Made by a program: the position numbers and the translations under genes. Of a stretch of 64,000 nucleotides of DNA, positions 14,135-25,947 are shown piece after piece (position 1 is the stretch's first letter; the number at the start of each line of letters is the position of its first letter). The stretch lies in the NCBI GenBank assembly GCA_013398295.1, contig VZSF01009133.1:191199-255198 (forward strand), in the 5' to 3' direction. The notes below the pieces were generated by a model that saw nothing but the letters and a program-made list of their open reading frames with translations, searched no databases and was not told the origin of the DNA. Source of the DNA: Chionis minor (Eukaryota; Chordata; Aves; Charadriiformes; Chionididae).

Positions 14135-14160
14135 GGCTCCTACAAACTGGGCTCTCAGCA
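13908..14160 (-). CDS. ACACA: ACACA exon with the initiator ATG (coding exon 1)
   Basis: The acceptor ...gccccttacag ends at 14161 and the donor is GTACGG at 13907-13902. Translation from the ATG at 14134-14132 gives 75 codons plus two bases, rich in Ser and acidic residues. The frame is also open from the acceptor to this ATG (VLRAQFVGA). That resembles the in-frame extension seen in the longer mammalian ACC1 isoform, so an upstream alternative start exon may join here. 14135-14160 is 5' UTR for the short form. Confidence 0.95.
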
Positions 14161-14549
14161 CTGTAAGGGGCAAAAGAAAGCAAAAAACCAGAACCTGAGG
14201 TTAATACCTGCTCCTGCAGGACAAAGAAGAGGACAAAGCAAGGTTCACTTCTGATAGAAAAGGCAATGTTAAAACACCATAGCTGAACCCAGGGAGGAGT
14301 CCAGGATCAAGAATAGCTACTTCTGCTATAATCATGGACTTTTCTGCTTGCACAAGGACTATGAGATCAAAGCAGCTGGTCATTCTGATCTGTTGCAGCA
14401 CCTGCTAGTTTAGACAAAGCTGCAGTAGTCACTTAAAAGGGATTTAAAAAAAAAAAAAAAATCACATACAAATGCATGACTAGAAACCCAAAATTTTTGG
14501 TTTACTATTATGCTTTGGTTAGTTACTTATTGGCGACATTTAAAACCTG

Positions 14550-14652
14550 ACTGGGCATGGTCCTGGGCAAGCTGCTCTAGCTGACCCTGCTTAAGCAAGG
14601 ACTTCACTAGCTGATCGCCAGAAGCCCTTCCAACCTCAGCCATTCTGTGATT
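14550..14652 (+). repeat. CR1 LINE 3' end
   Basis: It ends in cccttccaacctcagccatt followed by ctgtgatt, the sense-strand CR1 terminus. It is the only CR1 tail in the window on the plus strand, and so antisense to ACACA. Confidence 0.8.
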
Positions 14653-16446
14653 AAAATCTGTATTTCAACAGCATCTGAACGCTGGCACTCGCTGTGCTAG
14701 GTACCACTGCTCACGGCATCATTCACTGCTGTTCAAATGATGGATTTGATTGGTCAAAACCACCTTTTTCCCAGCCCTTGCCAGCTGCAAGGTGCATTAT
14801 CTCTTACATTTTTTCAGAAGATCTCATGTTTCTTAGGATCCTTCTAGGAACCTGAGCTGGGGAGCAGACAGAGCACACTGGCCCACAGCCTGCCAGCGGG
14901 CAGGACTAGCCAAGACCTAGGATCTGTTCAGCACACGAGCCCACCTCCAGCTGCGGCCAACAGCAGACACTCGGGCAAGAGAAAGGCTGAAGGTGTAGTT
15001 TGCCTCACCAAAATATGGTCTCGGCTTCCCATGCCAAGAGCTCAAGCACATCTCAAGGCAGAATTGCTACCTTTGGGCTTAACGGCATGAAAAGTTTCAA
15101 CTGAGGCCAAGTGAGTGATTTTGAAGTTTTCACTTAGAGAAGCATCCACAGATTCTGGAACAACTACAAGATTAACTGACTATCTTATAAAAAACGGTTC
15201 TCTAAGAGTTCTCTATACATAGAAAAGGTATAACACAAGCAGTAATTCATTTTAAACTCCTTTCACAGCGTTGTGCTGTCTACTTTATCCTCAGCCTGAA
15301 TAGATCAAGCTTCAGGAAGACTTCAAACTTCAAATCTTGCTCCAAGTCTGAGGACAAGCCACCACCAGGATGACAGTAACAAACCCAACAAGCCACCACT
15401 GTCAACTGGAAAGGTCTCGCTCCACTCCTACCTGCCTCTTCCCTCCTCTGGCCCAGCCACTTGCTCACAGTGCCTCCCCACCAGCCTCCCCAGCAGCTCT
15501 GCTGCCCACCACACCAACCCTCTGCTCTGATCCAACAAAACCGTCACAACTGTAACCAACAAAACAGGACAATCTCCTGCGAGGTCAGCAAGAGGAATTG
15601 GAGCAGCAAAGGGAGCGGATGGGAAGATACTGGTAAGGAATGATGGGGACAGAAGCAAAAAGTCCCCTTTTTGGCAGCAGTGAACTGTCAGAGCCACTTT
15701 CTGTAACTTCACCCTGACTTTAACCTCTTGGTCCCAGATCATCCGTGTAAATCAGGGGGTGGTATCTACTTTAAGGTAACGTATTGAAACTCAGTGGCAT
15801 GGTTTACAGTCATCAGAGGAAAATACGAAAGTTCAGGTCTCCATTTTCCATTAAAAAAATTGTTATACAGAGAGAGAGAAGAATCTCTTAATACAGGGAA
15901 CTCTTCTGTATCAAAAATTCAGTGTTGTTCCAATAAGGAATGCATGTGTTTTCCTCAAAATTTAAAAAAAAAAAATTTACAGGGAAAGAGCATGACAGAT
16001 GGACAAAACAAAGGAGCACCTCACGGCACAAAGACAGGTGGGATGGGGAATAAACATTCGATACGCCCTGCTCTGCCTGACTTTGATGCCCTTATGTGAT
16101 AACTACACACAGCTGGAGATCACATCACTAGAAAATTAGGAATGTACTGACCTCTTGCTATCCTTGCAATCTGAGCAGTTATCCACCTCCAAAAGGAACT
16201 GGAAAGAGAAGAATTGACAAGTAAATATTAGAATGAAGAATACTCTGTATGCGTTTTCCCACTATACGACCCATCAAACACAAAACATCCGTCCTGAAAA
16301 AACCAGAGGTACAAACCAGACCGGATGGCGTGCTCCGGGTCACAGGCAAACCAGGAACTCAACCTGCGACGTTCAGGCCAAGCCCTGGCAGCTCCTGCCA
16401 GTCCATCCTTCTGGCAACTTCTGAGCAACGCATGAGCAGAGCCCTC

Positions 16447-16456
16447 ATCACCCCAC
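16447..16456 (+). promoter_or_regulatory. SRE-1-type 10-mer (possible SREBP site)
   Basis: ATCACCCCAC is identical to the classic LDL-receptor SRE-1 core. ACACA is an established SREBP target, but this copy lies inside the 5' intron, about 2.3 kb upstream of the start-codon exon. A chance match to a 10-mer in 64 kb on two strands is not negligible (expected about 0.12). Confidence 0.35.
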
Positions 16457-19299
16457 ATATAGTTTAGTTCCATTTCTAGAAGAAACCGTGCTCTCTGCCG
16501 GTGCCATCTACCACGAGCTTTTTTCTCCACCTGCTCTGAACTTCTGAACCTGCTGGTGCATTTCAGCTGAATTTGATGGTCAGGAGTAAATCTCAATGAT
16601 AATTAGGAATCTCATGAAAAACTGGTGGCTGGAAGACACAGCTGACACACATTCCCATTACTGGGAAAAAACCCCAACAGCTCACTTGTAAAGCAAACTG
16701 ATCCAGCAATACAGACGAGGAGGGGACGTGGCTCTCAGGGCGCCGTTCTCCCAACAGGCCCTGCACTACGCAGAAGGGACTGTTCTGATGCCCTTAACTC
16801 TCACGCCACGGCATCCTAAACCGGTGGGAAAACCTCATCAGTCCTGCTAATTATAGCCACGTTATGTCAAGTACAGGGATGCGGCATAATTGGTTTGATA
16901 TGAACACGATAGCTTTCGTTCGGTACACAAGCAAAACTGGACCACATTATAAGACAAAGAGGACATCATCGTAGCTTTAATTAGAGCACAGACAAGGAAT
17001 TTATTTACAGCGCAGTCCTTAAACACCGTGCTCTTCCTTTTCATCAGTAACTAAGAATTAAAAACTGATCCAACTGGCTTATACACTTTTACCATGAATG
17101 TATTTGCCCAAATTATTTAGATCAAACCCTGTGTTAACATCACTGCTCCCACAAACTCCAGTTTCACTGGGGCCACAGGCAGTTCATCTTAGAGACATAC
17201 TTAACCATTTTATGACTGAAAAGCCACAAATATCTGGCCAATGTAGGCGTTAAAAGGATGGATCAATCTGCCTTTTTTGAGACTAGAGATGGAGAAGGGG
17301 AGGCAGAGGGTCAAGTCTGCATACCCATGTGTGACATGCGGAAACTAAACTGTATAGGAAGATTTCAACCAAAGTGCTCGGGCCAGACTTATAGCTCGGG
17401 CAGCACAAAGTTTAATCAAATTGTGTTTGCACATATAAACACAAAGACCATATTTACGCGTATATTTATCCTGGCGTCAGATCACTCCTAGAGAATTTCA
17501 TCCAGACAGATTTACTGTTGGCGCAATCATCAGCGCTGAAGAACCTGGGATACAGCCAAACTCACTTCAATCCTTTCTTAATGAAGAAAAACTTTTCCTA
17601 ATTTCAAGAACTTACATCTTAATAAGCAAGTTTCAAGGCCTTTTTTTTTTTTCCCCCCCCTAGGGAGAGAAGGAAACAGAGGAACAGGCAGTGAAGCATT
17701 TCACTCAAATACTCCCTGAGAAAGCATCGAACCAACGCCACGGCTCCTGATCCCCAACGCCACACTCAAACAACTTGACTGAAACGCCTTGTTTGTACAA
17801 CTCAGTTCCAAAGCGGTCAGTTATCCATGAAGCCCCATTCAAGTCCATTTACCAACACACTTCCAGCCCCTTGCAGTCCAGTCCCAAAGTCAGGAGTTCT
17901 GCTGATGTTTTGCAATCAGCTGGTACCTCAGCACTGAGCTGAATTAGACATAAGCGCAGCCTGTTCTCAGCACGCTGAAATCCATTATTCGTATTTAAAT
18001 TAATTTCAGCATTGTCTGGGGCCAAATAAAATGTAGGCTTTCTCAGAGATCTCCTCACAGGAGCCTTTTGCTTTCAATGCTGCAAGCAGAACACGCCATC
18101 TCGGCAGAGCTCTGCATCCTGTGTTCACGACAGCGTCTGACCCAGCGTCCAGCAGACCCCCGAGGCAGTGGCCGTGCACCACTGACCACCGCAGAGCCAC
18201 TGTTTGCTTTAACATTGAACTAGACCCTACAAGCCGAAATTGCCCAGCTCCTCAACGCTAAACAGCCCCTGCGCTTATTTTTTGTGGGTGACAAGAGCCT
18301 GTCAAACAAGCTAAGTTCTGCAGAGAACTTTTTGCTGAAAAGCCCCCCGTAAGTTACAGGAGGACACAGGCTGAGAGCTCGATCCTGCCAAAAGGTGAGA
18401 ACAGGCCACGTCCCGCGCTCCCGGCACGTCCTGGGCTCCCAGCACGTCCGCTTATATAAAGGGGTTCAACCACAGCTGCATCGTTACAGAACCAGAGCCA
18501 CGCTGCCCTCCCCTCTCCCGGCGAAATCAGCTCACAGGAGCAGTCTGGAGATACACAGCCCTTTCGTAACTCCCCACCTCTGCAGACAGCCAGGTATTTA
18601 ACAGCCAAACCCTGCTCACGCCACAAGCAGTGAAAACACTACAGTGCAAATTCAAAAAGTAACGTAGCTGGTTTTGCCTGGGGTGAAACAAAACCCAATT
18701 CTCTTCTCCACAGCTCTGCTACTATCATTAGGAAAATTTTCAGCTCGACAGCGAAATGCACACGTTAAAATATTCCACTTTGGAAGTTTTTGTAACAGTT
18801 TCACTTTAAGATAATTTTTGTTCTTGTAAAATACACCTAGGCATGACACTTACCTAGTGCCAGTTGGAAATTAAGTTTCTAGTTTTTTCAAACCACCCCA
18901 TTCCGAAGACAACTGCATTACTGAAAAGAACACTATTATTTCAGTGACAATGAGCCATAGGTTCTCTCAAAGACTCAGAATAGCACCTCTACAATATTGA
19001 TAAATGATATAAAAAGGAAATTAACAGAACTAGCTTTATTTAAAGGTCTTCTGTTTCAAGCCCAGGGATCTGTGGTATTGCTAATCAACACAAATAATTT
19101 TAAAACAATGAAATGGTTGTGTACTTTCACCACCCTAACTGAGTGGCACAGGTAACAGAAAACAAAGGAACAAAAAAAGGTAAAAACAAAGTAAAACTAG
19201 ACTGTATCTGTGTAACAAGTTGACTACTTAATGGCTTTTACCAAACACAAAAAAAACCAGCGACATGCTCACCTATACCAGGGCTGGAAGCGAGCTTCC

Positions 19300-21420
19300 A
19301 GGTCAGGAGAGGGCACGGAGCTGATGTTTGCAGCAGGAGAGGCCGCCCAGCACCAAAGCGTTCACCCGCAGCGCTCCCTGCCCGCCTTCTCCCCACAGGC
19401 CGGGGGCCGCTGTATTTTAATACTCGCCGGGTCTCCGAACTTCGCCGGGCTGTACCTCTGCGCAACCGCCGGGCCACGACGCCAGCTCTGCTCCACCTGA
19501 GCCGTGCCTCCTGGTTAATAATTGGGCATTGCTCCACCGCCTATCCCGAAACCTTCTCGGCAAACATCCCGTACCCCGCAAAGCGCTGCTGCTGCGCTGA
19601 CAGGCGCTTCACAAACTGCCTGTCCACAGGTCGGAAGCTCTGGTTAGTTAGCTAGTTTTCAGAGTTACTGTAGCAACATTAAACACATAAAAGCTAACCA
19701 TCCAAGTGGAACGTGCCCTTCCTAGGTCTCCGCAGGTAAAATCCGTCTGTGGCGCTTCCAGAAATGAACATAAAGACAAAAAAGAGCCTGTATTTACAGC
19801 AACGCTACTTCGCTAAACCAGGGAAGACTGGGTCTGAATCCCACAGGTGTGGAGAGACCTGGGCAGAAGCTGAGCGTTCCGCTGCCCGCACAGGCCGCCT
19901 TTTACTCGGGATTTCTTTCTAAAGGCGGGATGCTTCGCTTCGGAACTTTCCCGGGAAGATTCCAGAGACGCGGCGAAGGAACAACAACAACGTGGTTTTG
20001 CTCCGCAAATCGGCTTTTCATCCCTCCCCGGTTTGGCANNNNNNNNNNNNNNNNNNNNNNNNNNNNNNNNNNNNNNNNNNNNNNNNNNNNNNNNNNNNNN
20101 NNNNNNNNNNNNNNNNNNNNNNNNNNNNNNNNNNNNNNNNNNNNNNNNNNNNNNNNNNNNNNNNNNNNNNNNNNNNNNNNNNNNNNNNNNNNNNNNNNNN
20201 NNNNNNNNNNNNNNNNNNNNNNNNNNNNNNNNNNNNNNNNNNNNNNNNNNNNNNNNNNNNNNNNNNNNNNNNNNNNNNNNNNNNNNNNNNNNNNNNNNNN
20301 NNNNNNNNNNNNNNNNNNNNNNNNNNNNNNNNNNNNNNNNNNNNNNNNNNNNNNNNNNNNNNNNNNNNNNNNNNNNNNNNNNNNNNNNNNNNNNNNNNNN
20401 NNNNNNNNNNNNNNNNNNNNNNNNNNNNNNNNNNNNNNNNNNNNNNNNNNNNNNNNNNNNNNNNNNNNNNNNNNNNNNNNNNNNNNNNNNNNNNNNNNNN
20501 NNNNNNNNNNNNNNNNNNNNNNNNNNNNNNNNNNNNNNNNNNNNNNNNNNNNNNNNNNNNNNNNNNNNNNNNNNNNNNNNNNNNNNNNNNNNNNNNNNNN
20601 NNNNNNNNNNNNNNNNNNNNNNNNNNNNNNNNNNNNNNNNNNNNNNNNNNNNNNNNNNNNNNNNNNNNNNNNNNNNNNNNNNNNNNNNNNNNNNNNNNNN
20701 NNNNNNNNNNNNNNNNNNNNNNNNNNNTGCGGCGGCGGCGCCCGGCGCGGACACGGACCCGCCGCAGACCGCGCACGGCCGGGCCCGAAGCGCCGGCGGG
20801 CCCCGGGGGGGAGACCAGGCCGCAGCGGGACCCGCGCCTCAGTAGCCCGCGGCCGGGGACAGGGCGGAGGTCCCGCCTCTTCCTTGGCCTTGTTCTGCAG
20901 GCGGCCGGTGGCTCAGGGAGCCGCCCCTCCTCTGCTTTTATGTATTTCTATTTTCTTTTATACTGCCCGAGTCTGGTGTAAAGGTTGCCACGCCGCAGGG
21001 GTGCGCAGGGGTTCAGTCACAGCAGCACCACAGGCTTAACCCCTCCTGCTGGGGGATCTGCGCGGGCTCCTCTCCCCGCCGGGGGCGGCCGCGGTGCAGG
21101 GGCACAAGTGCCTGCGCTGGGCTTTGGGGTCCCCTCGGTGCTCAGGCCGGGCTCGTCCCCGTGGGCACCTTCCTGCGGCGTCAGAGGGACAGAAGCAACC
21201 CCCCCGCGGGGCTGTAGCCTCCTCCGCGTCGTGGGGAAACGGGGGTCACTTGTGTGATTTGTATGTGCGGGGCTTTATTCCCGCACCTCGAATAAAGGGC
21301 GATGCTGGGTTTGCGAGGATGCTCCCGAGAGCGCGGCCCGGCGCTGGGGGCTGCTCTGGGAGAGCTGTCTCGGGCTCCGAAACTTCGCTGCAGCAGCAGG
21401 AGCGATAACGGAGCAGCGAG
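19300..21420 (-). promoter_or_regulatory. ACACA: CpG island, probable ACACA housekeeping promoter (interrupted by gap)
   Basis: CG-rich, CpG-dense sequence flanks the first gap on both sides, most strongly at 20728-21200. It lies about 6 kb upstream of the ACACA start-codon exon on the minus strand and about 4.5 kb before C17orf78. Vertebrate ACACA is known to use a CpG-rich housekeeping promoter with long spliced 5' UTRs, so this is the best candidate. The transcription start and first exon are probably in the N run and cannot be placed. Confidence 0.65.
20039..20727. other. Assembly gap (689 N)
   Basis: A run of N. Both edges are GC-rich, as is common where sequencing drops out in bird CpG islands. 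Long open frames crossing it are artefacts. Confidence 1.
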
Positions 21421-24096
21421 CTGCCTCAGCCACGGAGCTCAGTTCCAAACTGCAGGCAGTTTCGTGTTAAAACGGGTGTTAAGACAGAGCAAACGGCTAC
21501 GGGGCTGTGAGGCTGCGCTCTGCCTCCTGGCAGAGTACTCCGACTTGGGAGCACGCGGTGGAACGTGTGCCTGCTGCGGGCACATGCTGCGCATCTAGAA
21601 AATCTCGTTTGGGCTTTGTAGCTTTGTGGTTAATAATATTATTAAGGGGAAGAGAGTGTGTTCTCACCTCCACCAGGACTAAATCTGGACAGCTGTTCAA
21701 GGCATGGACGTTTTTATTTGTATCTCTGTAGGCAGGTCTTTTACACAAAGAATCTTTCTCCATTTAAATATTTGTACAAAGGAGCTAAAAGAGAAGGCCG
21801 GCCGATGTTAGCTTCATCCTCACAGCACTGAATCCCAACTGGCGCGAAGTGAGGGGGAGTACTTGGCATGCTGTGTCCCAAATCACTGATAATGTACAGA
21901 ACTTACAAAATCGGAGATTACGACAGGTACTTAGTTCATCCTGTCTAGCGTTCCGAGTACTCTGGTCATGCTAAAACCTGCATGCTGCTTGTCTGCCCTG
22001 CCCATTTCATCCATTCAGTTAATAAATACTATTCAAATACTGCTGGAGGAGTGATTGCTACATATAATTAAATTCTGTAGCAACTCTCCCTTTCAAGGGC
22101 AGAGAGAGAAAAGAACACGTGAAAACAGCAAATGAAATACATTAAGCTGAAAAATAAAGCATGGATTTGGAAGCTGCTTTTGAAATTAAACCATAATAAT
22201 AGCCCTGGGTTACCCTCAGCTTTGATGGCCTTAAAGCAGCACTTGTTTATCACGATAACATAAACGGTTGGGCTCTTTCACAGGTGGATCCTAGCGCACA
22301 TCATACAGCAGGACACTCGTTAATAACCTATATACATACAGCACAGAATAGATCCCAAAATATTCCATTATGTGGATTTTACACAAGCAAATAAAAGCTT
22401 TGGGCTTTATATCTTTTACCCCTGCTCTTGCCCACTGAAGCCAGCAAGAAAATCTCGCCTCATTGGGAACAAGTTGGTGGAACGCTTCTTACAAGGAAAG
22501 ACGATTTGGGAGGAATGTGCTGCAGGGTAAGGAATACCCAGCAATAATTCCTGGCCATGCTGAACCCAATCCTGCATTTAGGACACCTGGTGAATTCTGC
22601 TGTGACTTGCACAGGAGCAGAAATGGGCTCCAAATTTCCCTCAACTCTGGACCGAAGCAGTTATAAAGAGGACTAGTTACAAATGTGTTCAAGCTTCAAA
22701 TTGTGGGCAGCAATAACGTGGGTTTTAACATGAACATATTGTTTCACAAAGTCCAGATACACTTTCCGACAGTTTTATCAGATTGGGAACTGTAACTGTA
22801 TTTCTGCTTTGGGGGAAGGGAGCTGGCTAAACGCACGTCCTTTTTCTGTTACAGTCAGAAACTGGGCTCGCTACGTTACTGACGCTTACACGACTTTCGA
22901 GTCCGTGCGCTGTTTACACGTGCAACCCCGCCCCCCACCCCATTTTCTCAAAAAAGCAAGTGCAGCCCGAATAATGCAAGTAAATAATTTCCAAAAAAAT
23001 ACAGGGAAAATGCTATTACCTTTTATGATGCCAAGGTAAGGCTCCACGTCTCTTCCCCAGGCGCTGATAACATCGCCAGCGCAAACACAGGCAAGATCAT
23101 CCCAGGTTAGGGGGGTTAGTGACGCCACCCGTCCTGGCACAACTCACGTCCTGGCAGGCAAGTAAAAGAGAGAAAGGTCAGGTCGCTTTTTGAAGCAAAA
23201 CCATGTTTTAGCTATTTAGAAAATGTTACAGGAGATTTTAAACATCAAAAATGAAACATTAATCCTCTCAACACTGGCAATACCTGCCTGTTTTCAAGGG
23301 TAATCGCTAACAAAATGCCTCCTCCTCTCCAGGCAGCGGGTGAGCCGCCATCGCTAACTCAGCCCGCGAGATGTGCTGTTACCGGTCCCAAGTTTTTCTT
23401 ACCGCTTGAGGAAGCGCCCTAAACCGTCTTGTACAACTGCAAAGTGACGCTCATCTCGGCATTCCCAGCCCAGGAAGAGACGGAGCAGAACTAATCAGAA
23501 AGCGAAACTGAGCACTGTAGATGAGATGGTGAACATTTAGTAACAGTACTGCATAACCGCATTAAAAATAAACATTTAGTTGTTTGAAAGTATTTATAAG
23601 CTAATTCTCTTCGCAATTTTTTGAGGTTTTATTTACAAGGCTGAGGAATTTTGGATTCCTAATGGTTTCTATCTTGAGAAAGTTGCATACAAATTAGCAA
23701 GTACGGAAATATGGCTTAAAAAAAGGATACAGAAGCGTCTGATGAGCTGAGTGAGAACATGCTTACTGACAAGCTGATGAAATCCTCCTCTGTAAAGGTT
23801 CCTAATAGGTCTCCCTTGATCTGTGCGCTGCAGAGAAATGGGAGTGAACAGTTTTATTTTGCCTGAATATACTATTTCCAAAATAAAAGATTCATTCAAC
23901 TGGATAAGCGTTTAAATGTGTTGACTTGCAGCTGCACGTTCTTTGTACTACACTTGGCGTGAGGGATTGTGTGGGGGTTTGTACTTCTCAGGAAGATACA
24001 CTTTTTTTTTTATTTTTATTTTTTACACTGGAAAATGGTGATCGCTATTCTTATTCTACATTCATTCTTTATGGTTGGTGTCAAGTTGCAGTTTAT

Positions 24097-24183
24097 GGTG
24101 TCAATTCTAAATTGAATTGAAATAGAATATACAATACAATATACAATAAATAGAATTGACACCAGTTGGGTGTCAATTCTAAA
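24097..24183. repeat. Direct and inverted repeat cluster
   Basis: GGTGTCAATTCTA occurs at 24097-24109 and again at 24169-24181. Its exact reverse complement TAGAATTGACACC is at 24151-24163. The first and middle copies can pair across a 41-nt AT-rich loop, and the middle and last across 5 nt. A further related ggtgtcaagtt lies near 24077. Confidence 0.85.
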
Positions 24184-25848
24184 CAAACACAGCACTTCAG
24201 AAAAATACTTAATTGTAAATATGAGGGTCAATTTATTGGAAAGCCCTCCTAGGTGTGGAGCACATCAAAGGTATCTGACACTCCCCATGCTGGTTGAGAT
24301 TCTAGAACTATCCTACCTTTTCACACCTTTACCATAGCACGGTGGGTTGGTTTTTTTCAATTCTACTATCGGCTTTTCAATTTTAAATGAAAAAATCATT
24401 GAACTAAAGCAGCTGAATACACTAAAACAAAAAAGCTGCAGAAGAGTGTAAAGAGAATCTGGGTTTTACACCACCTGATAGATTGCAAATATTAAATATT
24501 TATACTAAAATCCATCCTGACCCACGATGAATATCTAAACAAAACAGGCACATAAAATAAACACTGACGTGCAAGCCCTTGCCACTCCATTTGCTCTCTT
24601 TTTAAGCTCAAACATCTTCTGGCATTATCAATGCTTATGGAAACGTTTTCCCGAGTATCTCGAGAATCAGCCATTTGAAATGTCAGGGGTTATTTTAGAT
24701 TGAACAACAATATTCTATCTTTCCTTCTGTGGCTGGGGACATAAACCTGTGGTTATTCAGCATTTAAAAGCCAGAGGCTCTGAAGGAACAAGTGATTTCC
24801 AGCGCCACCTTGTGTCCAATACAGAAAATGCCAATTCTCCAAAAACGCCCAACAGTCTGAAGAAATCTCACCAGGACTTTTTGATTCAACCGGCAGACAG
24901 TAGCCTGATAATTTTCCCACTTATTTCTGGATGCTGCCTTTATGTATCACCTCCGAATCTGCTGGGCTCAGCTGCATCGCACCCGCCGTGCCTGGGCTCA
25001 GCCTGGGCTCCTTCCGGGCTCCTGGGAGCATCCTGCACCAGGGCCGGCAGGAGAGCGCAGGCTACCCTCACTTCCTAACCAGTTTTGGTCTTTATCAATA
25101 ATCTAAAAAGCCCAAAATGGCCTGGGACCAGCCTGCTTGGCACCCCTGCTCCGGCACGGAATGCTGGGAGGGCAGGTGGTGCCGGCCGAGGGATTACCTG
25201 GCACTGGTTCTACCTCACCCAGCGGCATGGCCACGCGTGCGCACCCAGACTCGCCCTTGGCCGGCGGGTGCCCAGGGTCCGGGAAGGCTCCAGCCGCCCC
25301 CCGGCCCTCAGGAGCTTGCCCAGGACCCCCTCTTTGGGGCAGAAGGCTGTAGAAAAGGGTTCTGTTTGCCCCTCAGCAATGGGGCAGCTGCCACGGGGCC
25401 CCATTCTAGAAGGAGCTCAGCCCCACGGCAACCAGTAGCCCCCAGCCTGCACTGGGAGCCCAGCGTGGCCCAGACCCCTTTCCCACGAGACGCCGCGTTT
25501 ACCTGTTTCGCCCGTTTCAGTGCTGAACTCTGGGAGTCATGTTTGGGACCAGGGTTAATTTGTGACACACAGACTGACAGGACATTTCACCAACAGAGAA
25601 GATTTTTTTTTTTTTTCAGGTCCCATTTTTTACCAAATTCCCCATCTCTCCTGACTGGAGCAAAACTAGAAATTAGTACAATCTACCATGAATTAAGGCT
25701 CCAACTTTAAACCCTCCATACGCTGACCAGGTTAAAGGCGCAGGAGTTTGAACAGGAGTATGTGATTACTGAGCTTTTCAGGGATCTCCACTAATCAGCT
25801 CGCTATCTGCTTGAAGACCTTTACAACATTACTCAAAGGAAGCAGTAA

Positions 25849-25881
25849 AGATAAAAAGAGCTTCGAGATTATCAAGATAAG
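25849..25881 (+). promoter_or_regulatory. Cluster of three GATA motifs just upstream of C17orf78
   Basis: AGATAA at 25849, TGATAA (reverse strand, 25869-25874) and AGATAAG at 25875 fall within 33 bp, ending 9 bp before the start codon. They could be GATA-factor sites in the promoter or 5' UTR. This is motif evidence only. Confidence 0.3.
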
Positions 25882-25889
25882 ATGCAATT

Positions 25890-25947
25890 ATGCTCACAAT
25901 ATTAATATTTAGCTTAGTGTTTGTGCACAGCAGTCTCATCAGAAAAG
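25890..25947 (+). CDS. C17orf78: C17orf78 coding exon 1 (signal peptide)
   Basis: MLTILIFSLVFVHSSLIRK plus one base of the next codon. It resembles the human start (TILVFSLI). Donor is GTGAGT at 25948. An ATG 8 nt upstream (25882) runs into a stop after seven codons, so it is not the start. Confidence 0.88.

Larger units (their letters stand above)
14161..20038 (-). other. ACACA: ACACA 5' intron(s) and untranslated exons, not resolved
   Basis: This lies between the start-codon exon and the CpG island at the first gap. Vertebrate ACACA has several alternative non-coding first exons here; I could not place any from sequence alone. Visible contents are a CR1 3' end near 14550-14652, an exact SRE-1-type 10-mer at 16447, a T/C run near 17641-17660 and GC-rich sequence rising after about 19.3 kb. 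Confidence 0.6.
21421..25889. other. Intergenic sequence between the ACACA island and C17orf78
   Basis: No exon is recognised. It is AT-rich with short homopolymers (T-rich at 24001-24022, T at 25601-25616) and a cluster of direct and inverted repeats at 24097-24183. 24960-25440 is GC-rich, with repeated 'ctgggctc' words but no coding similarity. The C17orf78 transcription start should lie near its right end. Confidence 0.6.

Noticed and set aside
18408..18452. Repeated 'gctccc.gcacgtcc' words resembling E-box-like elements
   Set aside because: Only two imperfect copies, with cacgtc rather than the full CACGTG; too weak to call a regulatory element.
19813..21039. Long open frames across the first gap on both strands
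   Set aside because: They are open only because N codons are not stops; the real flanks are short GC-rich sequence without protein similarity.
21291..21296. AATAAA in the CpG island on the plus strand
   Set aside because: No upstream plus-strand gene ends here; a single hexamer is expected by chance.
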